Positions 46,877-57,006 of a DNA stretch of 64,000 nucleotides are shown here, piece by piece. Location: assembly GCA_018340375.1 (NCBI GenBank), contig JAFFJZ010000004.1, positions 27,626,001 through 27,690,000 on the forward strand. Direction: 5' to 3'. Made by a program: the position numbers and the translations under genes. The notes beneath the pieces are model-generated. The model ran no database searches. It was not told the DNA's origin and saw only the letters and a list, made by a program, of their open reading frames with translations. Position 1 is the first letter of the stretch. The number at the start of each line of letters is the position of its first letter. Origin of the DNA: Gonatopus flavifemur (taxonomy: Eukaryota > Arthropoda > Insecta > Hymenoptera > Dryinidae).

Positions 46877-47466
46877 CCTGACCGGAAATTATCATTGGGT
46901 CAACCTGACATGTGGTGATGACCTGACAACCTAAGCTAATCAGGATTGGATGTGGATGCCCCACGTAGGGATGAGCCCATTCGATCCCAATTAGGTTGCC
47001 CTTAAATTATCCTAGAATATTGAAATAGGTTTTCCTCGCTGTAATCTCATCAAGACCTTGTTAAGTTATCCTGAACATATATGTTTATAAAGTATAGTAC
47101 TTTAATAAAGTGAATGCAAACATGTCTTAATTTGAGATTGTATACTTCTTGGTGGAATAAATTTTCTCTCAATTAGGAAAATATTTCTAAACAAATGTCA
47201 ACTGTGCATATCTTTCAAGTTAGATCTCTCCATGCCGAATACAACATTTGTTGGGCTGTGAATTTCCTGTTCATATCCTAATTTAAATTTATTCTGGAGG
47301 TTTTGGTATGGGATTCCACATCAAATCCTTATTAGTCTTGCCTCATATGGTCCTTATATTAGTAAAGCGTGACATGACTTGTCAGATCCTGACGAGGTTG
47401 CCTTACCAGGACTTGGGCTGGATCAAAGTTGACCTGATCTGGTCCATGGGGTAAATTTCTAGTCGG
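46877..47466. mobile_element. Possible CCC-type element, CCTGAC words
   Basis: 590 bp. The left end is CCTGACCGGAAATTATCATT and the right end, from the minus strand, CCGACTAGAAATTTACCCC. The GAAATT block and its position resemble the CCC-ended elements. The interior repeats ACCTGAC/ATCAGG/CCTGATC words, mostly in the outer thirds. The core dyad is not evident. Confidence 0.5.
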
Positions 47467-47909
47467 ACAATGCCATTTGATGAAGCGATTAGGAGCGTCA
47501 TAAGGATAATGTGATGGATTATCTAAAACTCACACTGAAAAGAAGCATGATTAAATGATCACTAGAAACGATAATAAATTGATAATATCTACCGATTTCT
47601 GTTGACAACTCTTAACGTGGTAGCTTGACGAAATTCAGATCCAAATTTGAATAATTATTGTTAAGTAGAGGGAAAAAGTCGGAGGAATTGGATTATTATC
47701 TCAAAAAAGACAAGATCGAAGTGTTAACAAACAATGCTGTGACAGTCAAACGAAATTTTTCAAGATTCTCTTTTTAGAAAAATTCGGATTTACAATTCGT
47801 TCCTGACCTATGACGGCTGATTTTGTTCCTGATAGAGTTTTGAAAAACTTGACTGTGGATATTATTCATAAATGTATAATTTTTCTTATGACAGTACAGT
47901 ACATTTCCA
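47467..47909. other. Intergenic, one unpaired CACTG end
   Basis: CACTGAAAAGAAGCATG at 47533 looks like a left end of the CACTG type without a partner. Confidence 0.35.
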
Positions 47910-48119
47910 CACTCAGAGAAATGCATAGTCATGGCAACTTTGTGAGAGGACAACTATTCAATTATGATTTCTCCAACTCTTTTTTTATAGTTAATGCGAG
48001 TATGTAAATAGTTTTGATTTCTATGAACAAGTTACCATAACTGTTTATATAGTTGTGGATACTAAATGTGAATGGCTGTCCTAAAACAGTTGATGTGACT
48101 ATTTGAATTTCTCACAGTG
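47910..48119. mobile_element. CACTC/CACTG-ended element, ATAGTTATGG words
   Basis: 210 bp. The left end is CACTCAGAGAAATGCATAGT and the right end, from the minus strand, CACTGTGAGAAATTCAAATA. The interior has ACTATTCAA, TATAGTT and CATAACTG words. Confidence 0.55.
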
Positions 48120-48433
48120 CATAAATAAAAACGTGCGACAGTGTGATGATGACGCATATCAGAAATCCTCATGGTGGAAGTTTTTCAAATCTCATCACTA
48201 CGTTGAGAATTGTTCACAGAAATCCGTAGGTGCTACCAATTCACTATCATTTCTAACATCCAAATTGAGCTATCTTTTTGAAACTCTTTTTCCTCAGTAT
48301 AGATACTACAACCAGCTATTCCGGTCGTACACTTAGGAAAAGGTTTTTTCGAGACAATGAAATACATCCGATATCAAAGGTACTTTTATTGAACTCAGTA
48401 GAAATTCCCACGGATTCAATTATCATTGATTTA

Positions 48434-48903
48434 TACACGGAGAAAAATGCAGCTCGAAAATATAGTAATCTTTGACAAAAATTTAAGAATATCTCTCAAA
48501 ATCTGAGAGTATTTCTCAAATGTATTAAAAAGATAAAACGATTCACATTTCTGTTGAATTTTATTTGAAAAACAATGAAAAATTATCGATACACAACAAA
48601 CAACAGAAAAGAATAAGAATTTCCCAAAAGTCGCGCATGAAATTTTATAAAGTGAACAATAAAATTTCGAATATTTGTTATCCACTGTATGAAATTTCAT
48701 GCACGACTGTCGAGAAATTCGTATTATTTTGTATTATTTGTTGAGTACTAATCATTTTTAATTGTTTTCCAAATAAAATTCAACAGAAATGTGAACCGTT
48801 TTATCTTTGTTATACATTTAAGAAATACTCTCAGATGTGAAGAAATATTCTCAAATTTTTATCAAAGCTTACTATATTTTGGACCTACATTTTTCTCCGT
48901 GTA
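48434..48903. mobile_element. TACACGG-ended hairpin element, 470 bp
   Basis: TACACGGAGAAAAATGCAGC to TACATTTTTCTCCGTGTA. Long arms pair, for example AAAGATAAAACGATTCACAT near 48530 with its complement near 48800, and CTCTCAGATGTGAAGAAATA with its partner near 48500. The turn is around 48660. The 89-codon minus frame follows from the arms. Confidence 0.8.
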
Positions 48904-50599
48904 TCAAAATCAATTCCTCTGATCCAATTGATCGGATTTCTATGCGATTTTTTTATGGCATATGATTTGGAATTTTTTTTCATTTTCCAATCTGATTCGA
49001 AATAGAAATGTAAACGTATTTTCCAGTATTGTTTATATAAAGTAAAATCATCTCAATAATTTGATAGATGAAAATGTAGTTCATTACTAATAAATTAAGT
49101 AATTGATTGTAGCTACAACATTTCAGAAACAAACAAGATGAATAGATGAGGGATAAATGTTTCCTATCATTGATTCTATAATTTATTAACTAAGAAATAT
49201 ATACGTATTGCAGCGGAACATTATTCTAACTGAAATGCTGCATGCCAAAATTGCTTGGTTACGTAATCAATAAAACGACATTTCTGTTCATGGAAATCTG
49301 TTATGCTCCCTGCAGCTTGTGGTGTATCTGATTACGTACCATTTGTCAGTCTGATTGTTGGAGCAGGATATAAGAATACCTACGTTCTTCCGCTTTTTAT
49401 GATCTACAATAAAATCTCAAGATGATAAAATGAGACAGATATACATTTTATACAATACATTAGCCCTCATCCCCAATACTGACATTATCCAATCTATATA
49501 CAAATTACACGAGCACAGGGATGATAATAACCTTCTTTGAATTGAACATGAATTGATTTTGAATTCGGATCTTTTCTAAATTGTCCTTAATAATAGACAG
49601 AACTGAACAAAATTGTCGAACAATTTATACACAGAATTACATTTTTCCAAAATGATGTCCTAAAACTGTTCCACAATGGCCCAAAATAAATGTAGATGAC
49701 TTTAGAATTTTTCATTGAGTTTTAATTTTTTATATCATGCTTGTCGAGTTGAGAAATTTTTGCCCTCTCAAATTTCTAGGAGATTTTTCATTTTCTGTTC
49801 AAATATTCTTAAGTTGGAATAAAAATACTGTCCGCATATATTATGAAACATTTCAATCAACTAATTCTGTTGATTTTTCGTGTTAACCGAATGTGATCCG
49901 TGAATTTTCAAAAGTAGATTGGGTAAACCGGACAGTGCGTGGATTCCGTCCTGTATCATCATCGAGAATGCAATTGTTGAATGAGATACGAACGTTTACG
50001 TACCAACAACGGTGTGTAAGATTGTGCGAGATGTTATTTATGAGAGTATGAACTTTATCAATTCATCTCAAATAACTTTCTTGGCCCGGAAGAAAGATTT
50101 ATACAGATAGAATAAGTTCTGATCCGATAAGATTGAATTGAAGTGGATGAATTTATTGAACGTGAATCACAGTTTACTGCGAATCAGATTCGTACAATAC
50201 ATTTGTCGTAATGTTATTGATATTGTTCAATAATACACTTATAATACATTACGAAATTATAAACAACGTATGAATATTCTTTGTTTTTGTTGCAGGTACG
50301 ATGGGGATATTTTAATTTCTTGCCACATACAAATTTGTAAGTAGATCATGTCAATGATATATGAATGACAACGACTCATACATGCAGAGTGAAAAATGAA
50401 TCAGGAATAATGATGGGAATTATTCCACAAATTCCATTTTGGTTCCTAGAAAAGTTATTCACTTTGTATAGATTTGTTTAAAATATGAATAAAAATTCGA
50501 CATAATTCCTGTACCAAAGAATCGATCTTTTCGAAAATCGTCATTGTCAATCAGAACTCATTGGGGCGTGTAATATTCTCATATCAAGTGAATGGTGTA
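48904..50599. other. AT-rich intergenic DNA
   Basis: No gene or element with definable ends was seen. Confidence 0.4.
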
Positions 50600-51617
50600 C
50601 CAAAATCGTCGAATATCTGGAGAATTTGAAAGCTTATGTATGGATATAAGAAGAATGAAGAATCGGTATGGAGGACCATACATTACTTCCATGTTTCTCA
50701 TATTTTCCCACCGAGCAAAAATCCATCGGGAATGATATTCCCATTCGGAATTCGAGAAAACTTATTTTTCCATTCATCTGTGCATCTCCAAAAATTTAAT
50801 TTCGCATCATTGGATTCATGAACGAATGAAAGCCTCAATCTTCCGGGAAATTGGAAAACAAATTTTTCTTTCCATTCTTCTACCAATTGGCATAATCAAA
50901 TTCGCGCATGGAGTCGTTACTGAAATGTGGTATAGGTTTCATTGTAATCTGATAACCAGAAACAAAAATACCAGCGGTCGCAAAATCATCATTTTCGATA
51001 ACATGTTTCCTTCCCCCCGCCTGTTTTTTTTGTAAAGATCAGGGTGAAACTTGTATAGGATATTACATATCACTGTTGTAAACATCTTATAACGATCGAA
51101 TGGTAAGAACGAAACGTATCTGCATAATAGCGGCATATACGAGACTTGGAAATTTTCTTTTGAACTTCAGTGCTCACCCTTTTTCCCTCCATTCCGATTT
51201 GCCTAGAACTTATATCACACAATCAATCAACGTCTCATGGATCGACTATTCTCAGAGTTCTGTGGCTTCTGAAAATATTCTATTCTATTCTTTCAGAATA
51301 TTGTTGAATGATAATCAATTCTCCACATTTTTCAACCGATTGGGATGAAACTCATACGAAAACACTAGCGGATGAGAATTAGAACGTGGAAAAGATGACA
51401 TTGCAATCGGATGATGGGAAGCGAAGATGTGCGCGGTCGTAAAATCACCTTTATTTAAACAATATTCCGCAATATTTTCAAAATGCGTTATCCAATCCAT
51501 ATCGGAATCAAAACATCTGAAGTGCTTTCTAAGACGAACATGTTGAAGGAAAAAAATATTCCAATCGGTACATTCTGAGGAGAGTTATCGTGCGTCAACA
51601 AATCTGGTGTGCACACA
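50600..51617 (-). repeat. H repeat, copy 3, proximal part
   Basis: Minus-strand match to copies 1 and 2 (TAGGCAAATCGGAATGGAG, GCCGCTATTATGCAGATACG, ATCAGATTACAATGAAACC, ATAACGCATTTTGAAAATAT, GGTTGAAAAATGTGG). It stops at the TA before the 4.2 kb foldback and resumes beyond it at 55814. It gives the undisturbed sites for the MITE in copy 2 and the hairpin in copy 1. Confidence 0.65.
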
Positions 51618-52147
51618 TACAGAGGGTGGTAAAAAAGTCTGCAAGTTCTGATTTCAAAATCGGCTGGTGGTGGGAAAGTTGCGTTTTGTTGATACAATCA
51701 TGTCGACGTCTTGAGATTCCTCCAGCGGTTCAAGATTTGAGAATGCGGGAAAACGTAATATCTTTGCTTTTATGTATTTTTTTCATAAATTGATTAGGTA
51801 AAAATGTTTCAATTCAATAATCTAAGAGACCATAATATTTAAGAATGTTCAACGAACGTTTACGACCTTTCAAGAACGTTTCAGCCACGTTGATACAGAT
51901 TTTTGATCCGACTTTTGTTGGTTGTGTTTTTTTGTTTCTGTTTGTTGTGAATTGATTGGGTCATTCTCAATTATGCAATTTGGTTTCTTGAATATTTAAT
52001 GAAATAGTTTTACCAAAAGATATATCGATGGGCCACTAGCCCATCAGAATCAATGACTGCCATGAAGTTACTCAGTCAGCAACCTAGTCGATTATGAACA
52101 ACAGATTGTCTTTCGTTTTCCATCGAGGAGAATCATTCCAAAACATA

Positions 52148-53434
52148 TTAGGACCTTGAATAAGTTCTCGCTGTTTCTCTACAAAAGAAAATCTTCATTT
52201 AAAATATCAGGAACAAAAACGTTTTATTCAAAGTATTGCTCATCACTAGAGACCACTTTCTCCCATCCTTCTGGCAGTATATGAATTCCGCGGTGGAAAA
52301 ACGACATGTCTTTTGAAAGGTTATCCAAGAATCGGCCCATTTTTTAGCTTCTTCGTGAGAATGAAAACGCTGGTCAGCTAAGCCATGTGCCATCAAACGG
52401 TATAGGTGGAAATCGGAAGGGGCTAGGTCAGGTGAATACGGCGGGTGGGGTAGAACATCCCATCGAAGCGTTTCCGGGTAGGTTTTCACTGGTTTTGCAA
52501 CATGAGGCCAGGCGTTGTCATGTAACAAAATCACTTTGTCGTGTTTCCTCCCGTATAGCGGCCGTTTTTCTTTTAGGGCTCGACTCAAACGCATCAATTG
52601 AAGTCGATAGCGATCCCCTGTGATAGTCTCATCCGGTTTGAGCAGGTCATAATAAATGACACCTTGATGATCCCACCAAATACAGAGGAGAAGCTTCGAA
52701 CCATGGATATTTGGTTTTGCGGACGATGTTGATGCATGGCCAGGCTCACCCCATGATTTTCTACGCTTTGGATTATCATAGTGTATCCATTTTTCATCGC
52801 CAGTCACGATACGGTGCAAAAAACCTTTTCTTTTCTGCCGTTGAAGCAGTAGTTCACACGTGACAAAACGCCGTTCGATGTCTCTTGACTTCAATTCATA
52901 CGGCACCCAATGTCCTTGCTTCTGGATCATTCCTAAGATTTTTGAACGTTTTGAAACAGTTGACTCATCGACTTGTAATTGTTTTCCAAGTTCTCCTAGC
53001 GTCTGAAATCGGTCTTCATCGAGTGATTCCTCCAATTCTCTGTCTTCAAATTTTTTCGGTGCGCCAGAACGTTCTTTATCCTCAAGTTCAAAATCATTAT
53101 TTTTGGAGCGTCGAAACCAGTCTCTACATGTCGTATCAGACAGAGCCTTGTCATCATAAGTCTCAAGAAGACTTCTATGTGCTTCAGCTGCAGATTTCTT
53201 CTGAATAAAGTAATGGAATAAAATTCCCCTCGAATACACTTTAGTTGGCATAGAGTAGACATTTCCAAAACTCATAAAAAATTACTTTGTCTACACTAAA
53301 GTAAACTATCACACACTGAAATTTCAGGTGAAATACAGTACTTCCTTGTATGTGCGTTACCATTCAAAATTTCGAGCACGGAGTACTGTGAGTGCCATCT
53401 GTGATGAAACAGCGAGAACTTATTCAAGGTCCTA
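52148..53434 (-). mobile_element. mariner element, copy 2 (young-looking)
   Basis: 1287 bp with about 29-bp terminal inverted repeats that look perfect (TTAGGACCTTGAATAAGTTC, then TCGCTGTTTC), flanked by TA (52146-52147 and 53435-53436). Length equals the classical Mos1-sized mariner. It lies in the centre of the first palindrome of the 51620-55811 foldback. Perfect ends and an almost complete frame imply a recent arrival compared with copy 1, from which its transposase differs strongly. Confidence 0.95.
52199..53275 (-). CDS. mariner DD34D transposase with shifted C-terminus
   Basis: 358 codons from ATG at 53275. It has an N-terminal helix-turn-helix region (about 1-115), WVPYELK at 123-129 (the WVPHEL motif), catalytic Asp160 in VTGDEKW, Asp253 in LLHDNAWPHVAK, and Asp288 in YSPDLAPSDFH, exactly 34 residues after Asp253. 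All three acidic residues are present. From about residue 318 (DNA 52310-52326) the frame is off by one base. The neighbouring frame carries the usual family ending (FFHRGIHILPEGWEKVV...) to a TAA at 52224-52226. As it stands the last ~40 residues are foreign, so activity is doubtful. Confidence 0.95.
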   Translation of the reverse strand: MSFGNVYSMPTKVYSRGILFHYFIQKKSAAEAHRSLLETYDDKALSDTTCRDWFRRSKNNDFELEDKERSGAPKKFEDRELEESLDEDRFQTLGELGKQLQVDESTVSKRSKILGMIQKQGHWVPYELKSRDIERRFVTCELLLQRQKRKGFLHRIVTGDEKWIHYDNPKRRKSWGEPGHASTSSAKPNIHGSKLLLCIWWDHQGVIYYDLLKPDETITGDRYRLQLMRLSRALKEKRPLYGRKHDKVILLHDNAWPHVAKPVKTYPETLRWDVLPHPPYSPDLAPSDFHLYRLMAHGLADQRFHSHEEAKKWADSWITFQKTCRFSTAEFIYCQKDGRKWSLVMSNTLNKTFLFLIF

Positions 53435-54279
53435 ATAGAAATTGGAAATCATAAGATCGACTTTTCTCCAACACATTGAGTTGAAAGTTTCAATAATATA
53501 CTGCAAGGAGACAAAAATCTGTATAGAAACGTTGCTCAAACGTTCCTAAAAGGTCGTAAACATTCATTGAACATTCTTGAATATTGTGGTCTCTGGGAGT
53601 ATTGAATTAAAAAACTTCTACCTAATTAATTCATTAAAAAATACATAAAAGCTAAGGAATCACGTTTTCCTGCATTTTTAGATCCACTGCTCAGAACAAC
53701 ACCAAAAGGTTGGAATTTTTGTGAATGTATCAGAACTTTTTGATTGCAATTACAAAACGCAACTTTCCCATTACCAGCCGATTCCGAAATCGGAAAGAAC
53801 TGTTTTTTGATCCTGCCTAATGGATACACCCCGATAACTCCTGGACGGGTGAAGATAATTGGATGATTTGTCTTTGAATTCAATGGGGAAATAGGATTTA
53901 TCCATCCAATGAAGTTAAAATTCCTCATACTCGAGGGGATCACAGGCGCGGGCGTGAGGGAGGTAAAATTTTGAACGGGATGAGGGGCGTATGATACGTG
54001 ATTGAATAGGGGCTTCTTACACAAATTCACAGATGTTTGGTTTCTCGAAATCACCCGACTTCAGGTAGAGTTATGGGGTTTGAAGATTTTTCAGAGCATC
54101 ACAAACATCATACAGACATCTAGCTAACATTCTATTCCCAATTTCATCACACCAGCGAACGACACCATATCGATCAGATAGCACTTCTGGATTTCTGTGA
54201 ATTCACAATTCTTCTCAAGTTTTTTCTCACATTCACTTTCGTGATCAAGTTTATCATTTCGTTGATGCATGATGGACTT

Positions 54280-55450
54280 TTCCGGTGATCTCGATTTCTT
54301 CAGATATTATCGAATATTTCCGATATTTGTCATTATTTTCGATATTTTCAATTATTCCTGATGATTTTTATGATTGTCGATTATTTTCGATTATTTTCAA
54401 TGATTTTTGATATTATCGATTATTTCCGATATTTTTTCATTACTTTCGATATTTTCAATTATTGTTGATATTTTAGATATTTTTTTATTATTCTTGCTAT
54501 TTCCAATTATTTCTGATATTTTTGTATTATTTCCGATATTTCCAATCATTTTCGATATTTTAGATATTTTCATATCATTTTCGATATTCTCAATGATTTT
54601 CGGTCATCTTCAATATTTTCGATTATTCTTGATTATTTCCGATAGTTTTGATTATTCTTGATTATTTCCGATAGTTCCGATTATTTTTGATATCTTAACC
54701 CGCATCCGTCCCTCGTATCAATATGACACAAATTCAAAATTTGTTCGCGTCTATATCAAGGAATCTATTGATCCAATTATTATACTATTCAAATATGTTA
54801 CAAAAAACAGTTCATAGATCAATTTTTCACGGTGTCAGGACGGCTGCGACTTATGTATCAATTTATACTTTAAAAATAAAATTTGATTGAAAAAATGAGG
54901 GACGGGTGCGGGTTAAATGATGGAGAATAATACAAGATGATTGATATAATTGAAAATAATCGAAAATATAGAAAATAATTGAGAATAATCGAAAAGAATC
55001 GAAAATAATCGAGAATAATCGTGAATATCAAAAATGATTGAAAACACTGGAAACAATCGAGAATAATAACATGATCGAAAATATCGAAAATAATCGAGAA
55101 TATCAGAAAGAGTCGAAGATATCGCAGAAATAAAAAAATAATCGGAATTAATCGAAAATAATTGAAAACAATTGAAAATATCAAAAACAATCGAAAATAT
55201 CGAGAATATTGAACATAATGGAGAATAACCGAAAATAATCGAACATATCGGTGATAATCGAAAATGATCAAAAATATCGAGAATAATTTGAAAAATCGGA
55301 CGATCAAAAATATCGAAAATATCGCAAATAATCCATAATATCGGAAACCATTGAGAATAATCGAAAATAATCGAAATTATCCGGGAATAATCGAAAACAT
55401 CAAAAATAATCGGCAACATCGGAAGAAGTCGAAATGACCGGAAACGACAA
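54280..55450. repeat. Inverted arrays of ATTTTCGAT/ATCGAAAAT words
   Basis: Plus-strand GATATTTTCGATTATTTC-type words fill 54280-54690 and their complements fill 54920-55450, so the arrays face each other around the TTAA MITE at 54699-54912. Long frames here (145 and 189 codons on the minus strand, rich in FSIIFDYF) are translations of the word and are not genes. Confidence 0.8.
54699..54912. mobile_element. piggyBac-like MITE, 214 bp
   Basis: The left end CCCGCATCCGTCCCTC and the right end GAGGGACGGGTGCGGG are flanked on both sides by TTAA (54695-54698 and 54913-54916), the signature target of the piggyBac superfamily. The interior is unrelated AT-rich DNA without a frame. Confidence 0.85.
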
Positions 55451-55813
55451 TCAAGAATCAACGAAATGATAAACTTAATCATGGAAATGAATGGGAAAAA
55501 AAACTTCAGAAGGATTGTAAATTCACAGAAAGAATGTTAGCTAAGTGTCTGTATGATGTTCGTGATGCTCAGGAAAATCTTCAAACCCCATAACTCCACC
55601 AAAAATCGTGTGATTTCGGAAAACCAAAAACCCGTGAATTTGTGTAAGATGCCTCCCTCACGCCCCCGCCTGTGATCCCCTCGAGTATGAGGAATTTTCA
55701 CTTCAAAGGGTGGATAGATCCTATTTCCCCATTGAATTAAAAAAAAATCATCCAATTATCTCTACCGGTTCAAGAATCATCGGGGTGTATTCAGACCTTC
55801 TGACCACCCTGTA

Positions 55814-55945
55814 AATACACACGCACACGTAGATATTGTTGTACATCGTATTTTCTTGACGTTCTGATGCGTTCGGCAAAGGCGAAATACCGCCTTCTGC
55901 ATCATGGATTTCTGACCTCATCACAATACTCCTCTTTTCTGAACC
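55814..55945 (-). repeat. H repeat, copy 3, distal part
   Basis: On the minus strand: GCAGAAGGCGGTATTTCGCC, TTTGCCGAACGC, then a GT-rich run. It matches 41230-41335 and continues copy 3 across the 4.2 kb insertion. Confidence 0.65.
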
Positions 55946-55983
55946 TGAAACAATACGTCATAATAAAAGTCTTGGGAAGTTAA

Positions 55984-57002
55984 CCCATTAACGCCCAAGC
56001 GCTTCGATTTTGTGTCAACTTTTCGACGCGATTATTTGTAATGTTATCGTCATTGAAAGAATCCAGTTTTCACATATTTTGGCGTGAAATTTCATGCTCT
56101 TTCAGGATCCGTGGTCAAAATTATGATTAGACTTCTAAGAAAAAAGATATGGCCAATTTAAACTCAAAAAACGTGAAAATTGAAAAAAACAATTTTTCTT
56201 GATTTTTTTTCGAAATGTTATCGCCAATAATTTGTGCTCTAATTATGGACAAAGGTGGAAAAAAAGCTTCAGGTTTGAGAGGAGATTTTTGTTATCGAAG
56301 TGAAATCGCTTTTTTTCACAAAATGGCGGCAATAACGTAAAAATTTCATGAAAAACATTACTTATTTTTTTTCTCGAAAACTATGAACTTAATCAAAAAA
56401 TTCAGGAGAACAAAAATGTCTTATAATTAGTCAAGGAATACTCAAAAATTTCTTCAAATATTTTTGACACGTTTTTGAAAAATCAGATTTCCCGGATTTT
56501 CAAAAAAATCTAAATTGTCTCAAAAAATTCTGAAAAAATTTGTGAGCGTCCCTTGACTGATTCTAAGACACTTTCGTTCTCATAAACTTTTCGATGAAAT
56601 CTAGTTTTCGAGAAAAAAAATAAGTAATGTTTTTCATGAAATTTTTACGTTATTGCCGCCATTTTATAAAAAAAAGCGATTTCACTTCGATAACAAAAAT
56701 CTCCTCTCAAACCTGAAGCATTTTGTCCACCTTCGTCCATAATTAGAGCACAAATTATTGGCGATAACATTATGAAAAAAAATCAAGAAAATTTTTTTTT
56801 TTTCAATTTCCACGTTTTTTGAGTTCAAATCGGCCATATCTTTTTTCTTATGAGTCTAATCATAATTTTGACCACGGATCCTGAAAGAGCATGAAATTTC
56901 ACGCCAAAATATGTGAAAACTGAATTTTTTCAATGACGATGACATTACAAATGATCGCGTCGAAAAGTTGACACAAAATCGAGGCGCTTGGGCGTTAATG
57001 GG
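55984..57002. mobile_element. piggyBac-like 1019-bp palindrome
   Basis: Begins CCCATTAACGCCCAAGCGCT, ends with a near-complement, and is flanked by TTAA (55980-55983 and 57003-57006). The arms of about 500 bp are nearly identical throughout (ATTTTGTGTCAACTTTTCGA, CATGCTCTTTCAGGATCCG, AATTTGTGCTCTAATTATGG, AAGCGATTTCACTTCGATAA and partners). The turn is near 56490. There is no transposase; it would depend on a piggyBac-type enzyme. Confidence 0.9.
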
Positions 57003-57006
57003 TTAA

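Larger units (their letters stand above)
51620..55811. mobile_element. 4.2 kb ACAGGGTGG-ended foldback with nested elements
   Basis: The left end CAGAGGGTGGTAAAAAAGTC and the right end, from the minus strand, CAGGGTGGTCAGAAGGTC are flanked by TA (51618-51619 and 55812-55813), pointing to the Tc1/mariner type. Inside are two successive palindromes. Arms 51620-51925 and 53500-53815 surround a mariner. Arms 53816-54145 and 55520-55811 surround the ATTTTCGAT arrays and a TTAA MITE. The boundaries are supported because H sequence matches up to both ends and is continuous in copy 2 at 41330. It encodes no transposase of its own. Confidence 0.75.

Noticed and set aside
54870..55482. Open frames of 145 and 189 codons on the minus strand
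   Set aside because: They are translations of the ATCGAAAAT word array (FSIIFDYF-like repeats) with no domain, and more than one frame is open over the same DNA.
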